DNA of 34,556 bases, taken from the NCBI GenBank assembly GCA_026391515.1, contig JAPLEC010000427.1:1-34556 (forward strand), in the 5' to 3' direction. The notes beneath the pieces were generated by a model, which ran no database searches, was not told the origin of the DNA, and saw only the letters and a program-made list of their open reading frames with translations. A program made the position numbers and the translations under genes. Positions 1-9,064 of the stretch are shown piece by piece (position 1 is the first letter of the stretch; each line of letters starts with the position of its first letter). The DNA comes from Bacteroidia bacterium (lineage in GTDB: Bacteria; Bacteroidota; Bacteroidia; Bacteroidales; VadinHA17).

Positions 1-451
1 CAGTCTGAAGCGGCTGTTTTACCGGCTGACGGAAAATAACTCCGGGAGCTTTTCTTTCAAATGGCATAGTAAACAATTCACCTCCGATTGGTCCTTTCCC
101 GTCAAGCGGTTGCCCGGTAGGAGAGATTACCCTTCCGAGCAATCCATTCCCGACATTGATGGAGGCTATACGTCCAGTACGCTTTACAATGTCTCCCTCG
201 TTGATCTCCTCAGTCGGGCCAAGCAGCACGGCGCCGATACTATCTTCCTCAAGGTTAAGGACGATTGCTTCCATCCCGTTCTCAAATTCAATCAGCTCAT
301 TCGACTCTGCGTTAGAGAGTCCGTAAATACGGGCAATCCCGTCGCCAACCTGAAGTACAGTACCGACTTCTTCCAGTTCGATGCCTGTCTGGATACCCTC
401 AAGCTGCTTGCGGAGAATACTGGTAACTTCCGCTGGTTTAATATTTGCCAT
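1..451 (-). CDS. atpA: ATP synthase F1 alpha subunit, N-terminal part (cut by window edge)
   Basis: This is the alpha subunit of the F1 head of ATP synthase, which carries the non-catalytic nucleotide sites. About 150 N-terminal residues are visible, starting at the ATG complementary to 449-451 (MANIKPAEVTSILRKQLEG). The family pattern is clear: an N-terminal helix that contacts the delta subunit, a beta-barrel domain with GDGIARIYGL and EGDIVKRTGR, and the beginning of the nucleotide-binding domain (SPTGQPLDGKGPI, then APGVIFRQPVKQPLQT). The Walker A region lies beyond the edge at base 1. It is the last visible gene of the operon and begins 37 bases after the remnant 3' end of the broken atpH. 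The reading frame is clean throughout. Identification is very secure. Confidence 0.96.
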   Translation of the reverse strand, partial: MANIKPAEVTSILRKQLEGIQTGIELEEVGTVLQVGDGIARIYGLSNAESNELIEFENGMEAIVLNLEEDSIGAVLLGPTEEINEGDIVKRTGRIASINVGNGLLGRVISPTGQPLDGKGPIGGELFTMPFERKAPGVIFRQPVKQPLQT

Positions 452-488
452 ATTGTTGTTCTTAAAATTTTCTTATGCTATTTATGTA

Positions 489-572
489 TTATAACGATCT
501 CAGTGTATTGCTTTTAAGTTCTTTTTCAATTATCCTGAGTTTGGTCCTTACGCTTGCGTCAATATAATTATC
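489..572 (-). pseudogene. out-of-frame C-terminal remnant of atpH
   Basis: Reading the minus strand from 572 gives DNYIDASVRTKLRIIEKELK followed by SNTLRSL and a TAA stop at 489-491. This matches the conserved end of F-type delta subunits, where a glycine-rich strand leads into an IDASV-like motif and a final helix. It has no start codon and is out of frame with the 115-residue N-terminal part, overlapping its stop codon. It shows that atpH was once full length and lost an internal segment, rather than simply ending early. Confidence 0.85.
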
Positions 573-915
573 TCGCAGTTGTAAGGACTGATTCCGTAAT
601 ACCCTTATATTCTTTCGTCTCGTGGATAAAAACCCGGGCAATTGCCGGAAGAAAATTCTCCCGGTTGTTTTTCACAACCATTTCAATAAGAGAGAAGGTG
701 ATTATTTCAACGTTTTTTGCCAGAATCTTCTGAAGGACATCAATTTTCTTAGTCGGTCTGATTATCGGGCTTTCAAGAAATTCTTTCATTTCAGGAACTT
801 TACAAATATCTGAAATGAAAATCATGTCCTGATATACCTTATCGAGCAGCTTTTTTTCAAGAGCTGATTCAAAAAGAGCCTTTGAGTATCGTACCGATAT
901 TTTACCGTTGTTCAT
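568..915 (-). CDS. atpH: ATP synthase F1 delta subunit, truncated by internal deletion and frameshift
   Basis: The delta subunit joins the top of F1 to the peripheral stalk (b subunit). The frame encodes 115 residues (MNNGKISVRYSKALFESALE...), whereas the family is usually about 175-185. It contains the helical N-terminal domain that binds alpha and ends at ITESVLTTAR followed by a stop at 568-570. The normal C-terminal beta/alpha domain that binds subunit b should follow. Instead the typical last stretch (DNYIDASVRTKLRIIEKELK) is found at once in another frame at 489-572. Roughly 40 codons between the two parts are missing and the frame has shifted. It starts 15 bases after atpF in the same operon. 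Either the strain has a damaged ATP synthase stalk or the assembly lost about 115-140 bases here. The gene call is certain; the cause of the break is not. Confidence 0.9.
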   Translation of the reverse strand: MNNGKISVRYSKALFESALEKKLLDKVYQDMIFISDICKVPEMKEFLESPIIRPTKKIDVLQKILAKNVEIITFSLIEMVVKNNRENFLPAIARVFIHETKEYKGITESVLTTAR

Positions 916-930
916 CAGTCAAACAACCCT

Positions 931-1446
931 TTAGTTTTTATTAATGTTAACGTCCTTAAGATATTTATCAATAAGTTTTTCTTGCTCCTCGGTTTTGCTA
1001 AGCTTTTCACCAAGAACCATTGATGCTATCTCTACTGAAAGACTAGCCACCTGTTCATGGATTTCTGAAAGAGCTTTTGTTTTTTCTCTTTCAATTCCCG
1101 CTTTAGCTTTTTCAACAATTTTTTCAGCTTCTTCAGTTGCTTTTCCTTTTGCTTCAGCAATAAGTTTATCACGCACATTTCTGCCTTCTTTTAGGATAAC
1201 TTCGCGTTCTTCTCTTGCTTTCCGCAAAATAGCCTCATTATCACTCTGAAGTTTTAACATTTCTTCCCGTGCCATTTCAGCAGAAGCGAGTGATCCTTTA
1301 ATCATTTCATCTCTCTGCTTTATTGCAGCAAGAATTGGTTTCCATGCAAATTTTGCAAGCAGGAAGAAAAACAGGGAAAAAATCAATACCGACCAGAAAA
1401 GTGTGCCGATGCCAACAGATGTCAGACTATTACTTGCTAATATCAT
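931..1446 (-). CDS. atpF: ATP synthase Fo subunit b
   Basis: Subunit b forms the peripheral stalk that holds F1 still against the rotor. The 171-residue protein has one N-terminal membrane helix at about residues 12-32 (TLFWSVLIFSLFFFLLAKFA), then the typical KPILAAIKQRDEMI and a long charged helix rich in E, K and A with coiled-coil character to the C terminus. Length and layout are standard for a single-type b subunit, so no separate b-prime gene is expected. The start ATG (1444-1446) follows atpE by 65 bases, and atpH starts 15 bases downstream. Its normal partner domain on delta is missing because atpH is broken, so this b subunit would lack its usual anchor if the break is real. Confidence 0.97.
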   Translation of the reverse strand: MILASNSLTSVGIGTLFWSVLIFSLFFFLLAKFAWKPILAAIKQRDEMIKGSLASAEMAREEMLKLQSDNEAILRKAREEREVILKEGRNVRDKLIAEAKGKATEEAEKIVEKAKAGIEREKTKALSEIHEQVASLSVEIASMVLGEKLSKTEEQEKLIDKYLKDVNINKN

Positions 1447-1511
1447 ATTTTCTGAATTAAGAATTTACTGATAAAAGATCCTGCAATCAACCATTGCAGG
1501 ATATCGTTTCC

Positions 1512-2844
<1,333 letters not shown>

Positions 2845-2855
2845 ATCTGTAGTTA

Positions 2856-3242
2856 TTATAAAGATTTGCTTTTCAGTGTTTTCAATATAACCATTACTGA
2901 AAACAAAGTGAATGTTAAATATAAAACAAAAAATAATATAACAGATGATAATCCTGTTTTTTTAGCAATAAAAAACCAGAAGAATGCAAATAAAAGCTCA
3001 GCAAGAAATTTGATGCTTACCACGACGAAACTGTGCAAGGTCTGGCTTGCAGGCTCTCTCCCCTGGCCTCTGAAAAAAAAGATCAGGATCAGAAGGGTAA
3101 TAAGTGTAAAAACAGCTGATGCTATACCTATTTCGTTGTAAGTCAAGCTGATATTGAAATTTGAAACGATAAAAAATCCTGCAACCAGTATCAGAATCTC
3201 CAGCAATGCCAGCAAAAAGATGGACTTGATCAGGGGTTTCAA
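2856..3242 (-). CDS. small four-helix membrane protein of the atp operon
   Basis: This 128-residue protein is almost entirely hydrophobic, with four predicted membrane helices at about residues 5-27, 37-58, 75-93 and 98-121, joined by short charged loops (FFRGQGREPASQ, FIAKKTG). I do not recognise a named family with confidence. Position and topology resemble the AtpI-like subunit I proteins often found between atpZ and atpB, which help c-ring assembly or magnesium entry in other bacteria; here that is inference. It starts with TTG (complement of 3240-3242), 8 bases after the atpZ stop, and no upstream ATG exists in frame. The tight spacing to atpZ and atpB indicates co-transcription. Confidence 0.75.
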   Translation of the reverse strand: MKPLIKSIFLLALLEILILVAGFFIVSNFNISLTYNEIGIASAVFTLITLLILIFFFRGQGREPASQTLHSFVVVSIKFLAELLFAFFWFFIAKKTGLSSVILFFVLYLTFTLFSVMVILKTLKSKSL

Positions 3243-3250
3243 AAGATGTA

Positions 3251-3499
3251 TTATTTTTTTATTATGAAATCTTTTATGGCAACCCAGATTGCGGCAAAAA
3301 CTCCAAGAAGTGAAAGGATTATTGTAAAGACCGGCTTGCTGAATTCAGCCAGTTTATCAAGTTTAATACCGCCCCAGGTTGTAATAAAGATTATGACGCC
3401 CATCTGGACTGCTATTCCCGAATATTTGGCAAAATCTCCCAGTCCTTTATTTTCCTGGTCTTTCCGGTTCTTTTGTTCTTGCTGCTCCTGCTTCTCCAT
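3251..3499 (-). CDS. atpZ: AtpZ/AtpI-family protein of the ATP synthase operon
   Basis: AtpZ/AtpI proteins are small two-helix membrane proteins encoded at the start of ATP synthase operons and linked to c-ring assembly. This 82-residue protein has a charged, Gln/Glu/Lys-rich start (residues 1-20), then KYSGIAVQMGVIIFITTWGG (helix 1), a short loop with KLDKLAEFSKP, and a second helix (FTIILSLLGVFAAIWVAIKD). The SGIAVQMG and GxKLD pattern is diagnostic for the family. Its start codon lies inside the 3' end of the bactofilin gene, with a 53-base overlap in a different frame, which suggests translational coupling. Confidence 0.88.
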   Translation of the reverse strand: MEKQEQQEQKNRKDQENKGLGDFAKYSGIAVQMGVIIFITTWGGIKLDKLAEFSKPVFTIILSLLGVFAAIWVAIKDFIIKK

Positions 3500-3845
3500 T
3501 GTTGTTGTCGCTCATTTTGCAATTACCCGAAAAGATTGCTCCGGGTTCTATCGATAACCGAGTTGTAGCTATATCACCAAATATTTTCGAAGAAGCTTTT
3601 AGAATCAGCAGTTGATTTACAATGATTTTCCCTTCAACAATACCCGATACTTCAGAGTTTTTACAAACAACTTCACCTTTTATCTTTCCTGTTGTTCCAA
3701 TCACCACTTTGCCCTTTGTATTAAGATTACCGGTAAGTGAACCGTCGATACGTATATCGCCGCTGGATTTTACATCTCCGGTTATATCTGTCCCGTTGCT
3801 GACAAGGTTTATTGCCGGAGTTTCGGTCTCATTATATTTTGCCAT
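3447..3845 (-). CDS. bactofilin (polymer-forming cytoskeletal protein)
   Basis: Bactofilins polymerise without nucleotides into filaments that organise the cell envelope. This 132-residue protein has a disordered start, then a right-handed beta-helix core of short repeats with glycines at regular spacing (GDVKSSGDIRIDGSLTGN, KGKVVIGTTGKIKGEV, SGIVEGKI, SSKIFGDI), and a Lys/Glu/Pro-rich tail. Length and pattern fit the family well. It is the first gene of the ATP synthase operon, with a good Bacteroidota promoter box just upstream, and its last 53 bases overlap atpZ. The steady placement before atpZ suggests co-expression; whether it acts on the ATP synthase is unknown. Confidence 0.9.
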   Translation of the reverse strand: MAKYNETETPAINLVSNGTDITGDVKSSGDIRIDGSLTGNLNTKGKVVIGTTGKIKGEVVCKNSEVSGIVEGKIIVNQLLILKASSKIFGDIATTRLSIEPGAIFSGNCKMSDNNNGEAGAARTKEPERPGK

Positions 3846-3883
3846 AGTGGTTAGAATTTTAGAGATTCCAATTTAATAACTCA

Positions 3884-3891
3884 CAAATATA
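3884..3891 (-). promoter_or_regulatory. Bacteroidota -7 box (TATATTTG) before the bactofilin-atp operon
   Basis: On the minus strand this reads TATATTTG, a perfect match to the TAnnTTTG consensus, 38 bases upstream of the bactofilin ATG. No clear TTTG -33 box is found at the expected 19-21 base spacing. It is the only good candidate promoter upstream of the ATP synthase genes in this window. Confidence 0.6.
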
Positions 3892-3920
3892 AAAACTATT
3901 GCAGAGAAAAGAATATGTTC

Positions 3921-3987
3921 GCCCCTAAATCCCCTGAAGGGGACCTTAAGGAGCAGTTTTTCAAGTCCCGCTTGCGGGATTGGGGGC
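3921..3987. repeat. compound palindrome, copy A (outer stem with two inner hairpins)
   Basis: An outer stem pairs GCCCCTAAATCCC at the left with GGGATTGGGGGC at the right. Inside are CCCCTGAAGGGG, a small CCTTAAGG dyad, and CCCGCTTGCGGG. It lies between the bactofilin promoter and the end of fabH, so it could also act as a terminator for fabH, whose stop codon is at 3990-3992. The same architecture recurs at 18944-18989 and 32679-32754, which marks it as a dispersed element. Confidence 0.75.
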
Positions 3988-3989
3988 GC

Positions 3990-4988
3990 TTATTTTGGGT
4001 CATAAGCCCATTTAAGATATATTGAGCCCCACGTAAATCCACCGCCAAATGCAGCAAGAATGATCTTATCACCTTTTCTTAGCTTGTTTTCATATTCCCA
4101 CAGGCAGAGCGGAATTGTTGCAGCTGTCGTATTTCCGTAATTTTGAATATTGATCATTATTTTTTCAGGGGGGAGTCCCATTCTTCTTCCGGTTGCATCA
4201 ATAATTCTGAGGTTAGCCTGATGTGGTACCAGCCATGCAATGTCATCTGGTTTCAGATTATTCTTTTCCATTATTTCTGCAGCTACATCAGCCATATTAA
4301 CCACAGCAAATTTGAAAACACTTTGTCCCTCCTGGTAAACAAAATGTTCTTTAGCTTCAATAGTTTCAAATGAAGCTGGTTTTGCAGAACCTCCGGCTTT
4401 AAGGTGAAGGAATTTCCCTCCGGAACCATCCGAATGAAAAATATGATCGATAATACCAACATCGTCTGTGGTAGGTTCCAGAAGAACAGCACCTGCTCCA
4501 TCTCCAAAAAGAGGACATGTAGTACGGTCCGTATAATCAACAATAGATGACATTTTATCAGCACCGACAACTATCACTTTTTTATATTTGCCCGTCTCAA
4601 TATATGATACACCTGTCTGAAGTGAAAAAAGAAAACCCGAACAGGCGGCTCCCAGGTCAAAGCTAAAGGCATTTTTTATTCCCACTTTGTCTGAAATTAT
4701 ATTGGCAGTCGCCGGGAAAGCCATATCAGGCGTAATTGTAGCGCAAATCAACAGATCAATCTCTTCAGGTGATGTATTTGTTTTTTCGAGTAACCCTTTA
4801 ACAGCCATTTCGCCAAGGACTGAGGTTCCCTGGCCGACGCCCTTAAGAATATGTCTTTCTTTAATACCGACGCGTTGCATAATCCACTCGTCGGATGTGT
4901 CGACCATTCTTGAAAGTTCCTGGTTTGTAAGCCTGTATTCAGGAACCCAGGCATGAATGCCAGTAATGGCCGCCCGTATTTTTTCCAT
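3990..4988 (-). CDS. fabH: beta-ketoacyl-ACP synthase III
   Basis: FabH starts fatty acid synthesis by condensing a short acyl-CoA with malonyl-ACP in the cytoplasm. The 332-residue protein has the full catalytic triad: Cys116 in DLGAACSGF, His256 in VPHQANLRI and Asn286 in [11 protein letters not shown], with the same His-Asn spacing of 30 as in E. coli. The N-terminal motif [16 protein letters not shown] and the glycine-rich end [16 protein letters not shown] are typical. It follows plsX by 2 bases, so the two are surely co-transcribed and probably translationally coupled. It is the last gene of the DUF177-rpmF-plsX-fabH cluster. Nothing in it looks damaged. Confidence 0.97.
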   Translation of the reverse strand: MEKIRAAITGIHAWVPEYRLTNQELSRMVDTSDEWIMQRVGIKERHILKGVGQGTSVLGEMAVKGLLEKTNTSPEEIDLLICATITPDMAFPATANIISDKVGIKNAFSFDLGAACSGFLFSLQTGVSYIETGKYKKVIVVGADKMSSIVDYTDRTTCPLFGDGAGAVLLEPTTDDVGIIDHIFHSDGSGGKFLHLKAGGSAKPASFETIEAKEHFVYQEGQSVFKFAVVNMADVAAEIMEKNNLKPDDIAWLVPHQANLRIIDATGRRMGLPPEKIMINIQNYGNTTAATIPLCLWEYENKLRKGDKIILAAFGGGFTWGSIYLKWAYDPK

Positions 4989-4990
4989 AA

Positions 4991-5929
4991 TTAAATAGCT
5001 TCTTTAATCTTCTGAGCCAAATTAACATGTACAACTGCCCATGTCTGAAGGATCATATTCATTATGGCCTTTCTTTTTGATATTCCATGACCAATCACAA
5101 CATTGGCATTTATTCCCACGACGGGTGTTCCGCCAATATTCTCGAAATCGAGACGATCAAAAAATGAATCTTTTAAATTTCTTGTTTTATAGATATGATG
5201 AAATGCTTCAGTTTGCTTTAAAACGACATTCCCTACGAATCCGTCACATACTATAACATCTGCCATTGTTTCACTGAAGAGACTGTTTGCTTCAATATTC
5301 CCTTCAAAATTAAGGCCCGGATGTTCTTTCATCATTTCATAAGCAGCTTTAACAGCAGCAGTCCCTTTTGATTCTTCCTCTCCGATATTAAGAAGCCTTA
5401 CTGTCGGATTATTAACTTTAAGTACGTATTTGGCGAACAGAGAGCCCAGAATACCATACTGAAGCAGTACATCAGGTTTACAATCCGGACTTAATCCTAC
5501 ATCAAGGATTACAGAGTTACGGCTGTTTAGTGAAGGTACAATTGTTGCAAGGGCAGGTCGCAATACTCCGGGTATAACATTTACAGTATAACTGGCTCCA
5601 ACCAGCATTGCTCCTGTGTTTCCGGCGCTGCAAAAGCCGTCTATCTGTTTCTCTTTCAGCATTCTGTATCCTACTGCAATGCTTGAATCAGGCTTTTGTG
5701 AATAGGCCTTTGCCGGAACATCACCCATTTCAATAACCTGGGTAGTATGTACAATTTTAAAACGAGAGAGCTCACAATCTAACTCTTTCAGTTTCTTTTT
5801 GATAGAGTTTTCATCTCCTATCAGAACCAGATCATCTACGGCAGATAAATGTTGCAGGGAATCAACTGCACCTTCAATAACAGCATCAGGTGCAAAATCA
5901 CCACCCATAACATCAAGGCCAATTTTCAT
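4991..5929 (-). CDS. plsX: phosphate acyltransferase PlsX
   Basis: PlsX makes acyl-phosphate from acyl-ACP, the acyl donor used by PlsY in the first step of phospholipid synthesis. The 312-residue protein starts with the signature [20 protein letters not shown] and contains [28 protein letters not shown] and [16 protein letters not shown], all standard for the family. The length is slightly short of the common 320-340 because the C-terminal helix is brief. The start ATG (5927-5929) is 25 bases after rpmF. With fabH directly downstream, the pair sets acyl flow between fatty acid initiation and phospholipid synthesis. Confidence 0.97.
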   Translation of the reverse strand: MKIGLDVMGGDFAPDAVIEGAVDSLQHLSAVDDLVLIGDENSIKKKLKELDCELSRFKIVHTTQVIEMGDVPAKAYSQKPDSSIAVGYRMLKEKQIDGFCSAGNTGAMLVGASYTVNVIPGVLRPALATIVPSLNSRNSVILDVGLSPDCKPDVLLQYGILGSLFAKYVLKVNNPTVRLLNIGEEESKGTAAVKAAYEMMKEHPGLNFEGNIEANSLFSETMADVIVCDGFVGNVVLKQTEAFHHIYKTRNLKDSFFDRLDFENIGGTPVVGINANVVIGHGISKRKAIMNMILQTWAVVHVNLAQKIKEAI

Positions 5930-5954
5930 TTTTTTACTGTTTCGTTACACGAAA

Positions 5955-6140
5955 TCAGGCACTTGTCTTTTTCTCAATAGCAAGCTTGCCTCTGTAAAAT
6001 CCGCACTCAGGACATACCCTGTGATACTTAACTGAAGAGCCGCAATTAGAACAGACTGACACTGTCGGAGCAGTTGCTTTATAATGTGTCCTGCGCTTAT
6101 CTCTTCTTGTTTTCGAGTGTTTACGTTTGGGATTTGGCAT
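5955..6140 (-). CDS. rpmF: 50S ribosomal protein L32
   Basis: L32 is a small protein of the large ribosomal subunit. The 61-residue product begins MPNPKRKHSKTRRDKRRTHY and has a four-cysteine zinc ribbon (CSNCG and CPECG, 16 residues apart), so this is the zinc-binding form. It is preceded by the DUF177 gene by 12 bases and followed by plsX, the conserved gene order in many bacteria that links ribosome production with lipid synthesis. Confidence 0.98.
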   Translation of the reverse strand: MPNPKRKHSKTRRDKRRTHYKATAPTVSVCSNCGSSVKYHRVCPECGFYRGKLAIEKKTSA

Positions 6141-6152
6141 TTTATTTTCTAT

Positions 6153-6674
6153 TTAATTGTTGTTTATTAATTTCTTCAATTCTTCCCAACGGGGATCCAT
6201 TCTGCCATCTTCATTAACGATATGTTGATTAAGCTTCATAAGCATTTCCGGATCACATCCGCTGATACCATTCTTGTCTTCAGGATGAACTCTTTGTATC
6301 GGCAACGCCAGAAGAATGTACTCATAAAAATATTGTTTCAGATCGAGATCATATTCATCTGCCGGAACTGTTATTATATCAGGATCGCTTTCATCGTTGA
6401 TTTTACCGAATTTAATTAAAAGCCTGTTTTCGCTATCAACCGGATGTGAAAATACCAGCAGACATCTGTCGCACGAAATACTGACCACTCCTTTAATTCT
6501 GATTGCCAGATTTATATGAGAAGATCTTTTATCGGCTTCAATGAAAGCTTCAAGCATCCCGTTTTTAACTTCCGACTCTTCAAATTGTTCAAAAAACTCT
6601 TTGTTAATCTCAAAATTAAAATTGTGACGTCCTTCTTTTAAACCGCTGATTGGTATGGTAAATAATCCGGACAT
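6153..6674 (-). CDS. DUF177/YceD-family protein
   Basis: YceD/DUF177 proteins precede rpmF in most bacteria and are linked to 23S rRNA metabolism, though the exact activity is unclear. From the ATG at 6672-6674 the protein is 173 residues: FTIPISGLKEGRHNFNFEI at the start, a central CDRC pair (SISCDRCLLVFSHPV), the acidic segment VPADEYDLDLKQYFYEYI and the C-terminal DPRWEELKKL motif shared across the family. An in-frame ATG 14 codons upstream (6716) is rejected because a good -7 promoter box lies at 6694-6701, inside that extension, and family members start near the IP-GLKEG motif. It is the first gene of the rpmF-plsX-fabH operon. Confidence 0.9.
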   Translation of the reverse strand: MSGLFTIPISGLKEGRHNFNFEINKEFFEQFEESEVKNGMLEAFIEADKRSSHINLAIRIKGVVSISCDRCLLVFSHPVDSENRLLIKFGKINDESDPDIITVPADEYDLDLKQYFYEYILLALPIQRVHPEDKNGISGCDPEMLMKLNQHIVNEDGRMDPRWEELKKLINNN

Positions 6675-6693
6675 CTCAGTAAATTTTGGTCTG

Positions 6694-6701
6694 CAAAAAT
6701 A
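6694..6701 (-). promoter_or_regulatory. Bacteroidota -7 box (TATTTTTG) before DUF177-rpmF-plsX-fabH
   Basis: On the minus strand the bases read TATTTTTG, matching TAnnTTTG. The box ends 19 bases before the ATG at 6674, so transcription would start just ahead of that codon. This decides against the longer start at 6716. No convincing -33 TTTG is seen at the standard spacing. Confidence 0.6.
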
Positions 6702-6856
6702 TGAAAGCTTATTCAATTAAAAAAATTATCAACAAAAAAGTAACATTTCCCCCTGTAAATGACAGGATACCGTTAAAAAACCGCCATTTACCGATTTTCC
6801 CTAACCACACCATGCCTAAAGTGTTATTTTTACCCTGAATTTAATCTTAATTAACA

Positions 6857-7225
6857 ATGAGACATCATGATAATTCATTAAAAAGACGCAGGGAGCACCA
6901 TCCGGTAGTAAGCATAGGTCTTTTCTTTATCGTGCTTGGACTGGCTCTTCTTGTTGCAACAAACGATATGCTTCATCTGGGAAGCGTAAAAGAATATTTC
7001 ACCTGGGAAACTTTATTGGTATTCCTGGGAGCTTTAATGTTGCTTAATCTTCGTTTTATCCCGGGATTGCTGCTCATAGCCGGTGGAATATGGTTTATGT
7101 GGGATAATCATTACGGTGAAATGCCTCAGCTTATCAAAACAATTTACTGGCCTGCGGTTATTATGCTGATGGGTCTGTTATTTATTATTTCTTCATTCTT
7201 TAAAAGAAAAAATGTCAATAATTAA
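6857..7225 (+). CDS. LiaI/LiaF-like four-helix membrane protein
   Basis: This 122-residue protein has a basic start (RHHDNSLKRRREHH) and four closely packed hydrophobic helices at about residues 17-34, 50-65, 66-82 and 97-114. It resembles the N-terminal membrane part of LiaF-like proteins (DUF5668-type), with WPAVIMLMGLLFI near the end matching WPAIFIIIGIVFI in the next gene. It therefore looks like a duplicate of the membrane half of its neighbour without the C-terminal beta domain. It heads a four-gene operon, with 24 bases to the next gene and a two-component pair behind it. In Firmicutes, LiaF holds a kinase inactive until the envelope is stressed; a similar role here is inference. Confidence 0.8.
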   Translation: MRHHDNSLKRRREHHPVVSIGLFFIVLGLALLVATNDMLHLGSVKEYFTWETLLVFLGALMLLNLRFIPGLLLIAGGIWFMWDNHYGEMPQLIKTIYWPAVIMLMGLLFIISSFFKRKNVNN

Positions 7226-7249
7226 TTCAAAAAAAATAAATTTACAATT

Positions 7250-7999
7250 ATGGAAACTATAAATGATTACCGGGATGAGCGTCGTCAGTCAAGACGAGAG
7301 CATCATCATCTTACAAATAACAGGGTAATAATCGGAGTAGTCCTGTTGCTGGCAGGATTGTGCCTGGTGATAAAAAACACCGGGATCTTTCCCGATTATC
7401 TTGTTCAGATAATCTTCAGCTGGCAGATGCTACTGGTGGTGATCGGTCTTGTTATGACCCTTGGTGCAACTGAAAAAACGGCCGGAATAATTGTAATGGC
7501 TGTGGGCGGATTTTTTATGATTCCCCTGCTGTTTCGAGTGACATTTCACATGTACAACATGTTCTGGCCTGCAATATTTATAATTATCGGCATTGTTTTT
7601 ATTGTCACCAAGCGAAAAGGCTGGAATGCTGTTACATCCAAAGGTGTGGCTGAAGATGAATTTATTGATTATGTAAACATTTTCAGCGGTGGTGAACGAC
7701 AGATTGTTTCTCAAAATTTCAAGGGAGGTAAAATATCCTCAGTCTTCGGCGGTATTGATCTTGATCTTACGAAAGCAAAGCTGGCCCCCGGAAAAAATTT
7801 TCTTGAAATTGCCTGTGTTTTCGGTGGTGCTACGATAATAGTCCCTGACACATGGTATGTTACGATTGAAGTGACTCCGATCCTTGGCGGTTTCAGCGAT
7901 ACACGCAAACTTTTTCCCGGCAGATCTGTCGAATCTGAGAGTCAGCTTATTATTAAAGGAGCCGTTGTATTTGGTGGGGGTGAAGTAAAAAGTTATTAA
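7250..7999 (+). CDS. LiaF-like envelope-stress sensor protein
   Basis: The 249-residue protein combines a basic, histidine-rich start (RRQSRREHHHLTNN), four membrane helices (about residues 26-42, 54-71, 77-95 and 103-120) and a C-terminal beta-rich domain (residues 155-249) with repeated FGG motifs: SSVFGGIDLDL, CVFGGATIIVP, ILGGFSD and VVFGGGEVKSY. That repeating pattern is the hallmark of the LiaF C-terminal (cell-wall-active antibiotic response) domain. It is followed after 9 bases by a LytS-type kinase and then a LytTR regulator, so it probably modulates that kinase. The lack of a signal peptide and the helix count place the beta domain on the cytoplasmic side. Confidence 0.85.
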   Translation: METINDYRDERRQSRREHHHLTNNRVIIGVVLLLAGLCLVIKNTGIFPDYLVQIIFSWQMLLVVIGLVMTLGATEKTAGIIVMAVGGFFMIPLLFRVTFHMYNMFWPAIFIIIGIVFIVTKRKGWNAVTSKGVAEDEFIDYVNIFSGGERQIVSQNFKGGKISSVFGGIDLDLTKAKLAPGKNFLEIACVFGGATIIVPDTWYVTIEVTPILGGFSDTRKLFPGRSVESESQLIIKGAVVFGGGEVKSY

Positions 8000-8008
8000 G
8001 ATAATCTG

Positions 8009-9064
8009 ATGAAACATCCTGTACTGAATAACAGGGTACGTCTTATAGTCTGGTGGCTGGTCTGGCTTTTCCTTGCGTCAGGCCAGACACTTTTATTCTA
8101 TTATGCATTCGGGAAATTTGCTAAAATCAGCATTCCTGATACCATTCTGTCATTAATAATCTATTCAGGCATTGCATTATCGCTGTGGTATCCTTTCAGC
8201 TATTTTAACAAAGAAGGAACAAAGCCGATATCTCTCATTACCAATCTGGTGGCAAGTGGTGCAATCTCGATCACGCTATGGATGGTGCTGACGAAATCGA
8301 TAATGTTGCTTGTATTGCCTGAACAAAATAATTACCGGGAATACTGGGACGCAACATTCCCCTACAGGATCGGTACCGGTGTATTTATTTACGGGCTTAT
8401 CGTGCTTTCTTATTATCTGTTTATCAGCCTTATTAATTTATCGGAGAAAAAAGCAAAAGAGGCCAGGCTTGAGAGCCTGGTCAAAGAGACAGAGCTTAAA
8501 ATGCTTCGATCGCAGATCAATCCTCATTTCCTCTTTAACAGCCTTAATTCAGTCAGTTCACTGACTATTACTGATCCGGAAAAAGCAAGGGATATGGTTA
8601 TTAAGCTGTCGGAATTTATGCGATATGCATTGTCGAAGAAAGATGAACAGCCCGTTTCGCTCAGAAGTGAATTTGAAAACCTGAAGTTGTATCTGGATAT
8701 CGAAAAAGTACGGTTCGGCGACAAGTTATTTACCGAGGATCATATTGATGAAAATTGTCTTGAAACAAAAATACCTGCTATGCTGCTCCAGCCGCTCTAT
8801 GAAAATGCAATTAAGCATGGCGTTTATGAAAGCATTGAACTTGTTAAAATTATAACACAGGTAAAGATTATTGACGGACATGTTGAAATTACTATAAGTA
8901 ATAATTACGATTCTGGGCCATCGTCAAAAAAAGGGACGGGAACCGGTCTGTTAAATGTTGCCAGGCGGCTTGAATTGTACTATGGAAACAAAGCATCGAT
9001 AAATACAACAAAGGAAAATGGAATTTACACTGTAACTTTGTATATACCTACAGATTATTTTTAA
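8009..9064 (+). CDS. LytS/YehU-type sensor histidine kinase
   Basis: This is a membrane histidine kinase of the LytS group, which phosphorylates LytTR regulators. The 351-residue protein has four membrane helices (about residues 11-33, 43-62, 78-103 and 122-143), then the His_kinase motif with the phospho-accepting His173 in LRSQINPHFLFNSLN, the ATP-binding Asn266 in YENAIKHGVYE, and the glycine loop KGTGTGLLNVARRL. No separate extracellular sensor domain is present, so the signal is probably read in or near the membrane, plausibly through the LiaF-like proteins encoded upstream. It starts 9 bases after the LiaF-like gene and is followed by its likely regulator after an 89-base gap. Confidence 0.93.
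   Translation: MKHPVLNNRVRLIVWWLVWLFLASGQTLLFYYAFGKFAKISIPDTILSLIIYSGIALSLWYPFSYFNKEGTKPISLITNLVASGAISITLWMVLTKSIMLLVLPEQNNYREYWDATFPYRIGTGVFIYGLIVLSYYLFISLINLSEKKAKEARLESLVKETELKMLRSQINPHFLFNSLNSVSSLTITDPEKARDMVIKLSEFMRYALSKKDEQPVSLRSEFENLKLYLDIEKVRFGDKLFTEDHIDENCLETKIPAMLLQPLYENAIKHGVYESIELVKIITQVKIIDGHVEITISNNYDSGPSSKKGTGTGLLNVARRLELYYGNKASINTTKENGIYTVTLYIPTDYF

Noticed and set aside
110-517. 135-codon plus-strand frame at the left end
   Set aside because: It is antisense to atpA and the atpH remnant, which carry unmistakable family motifs on the other strand.
6740-6764. GTAACATTTCCC, identical over 12 bases to the -35 region of the ECF promoter at 18998
   Set aside because: The expected CGTC at 16 bases is GACA here, so a second ECF promoter before the LiaF-like operon is not supported, although the shared 12 bases are curious.
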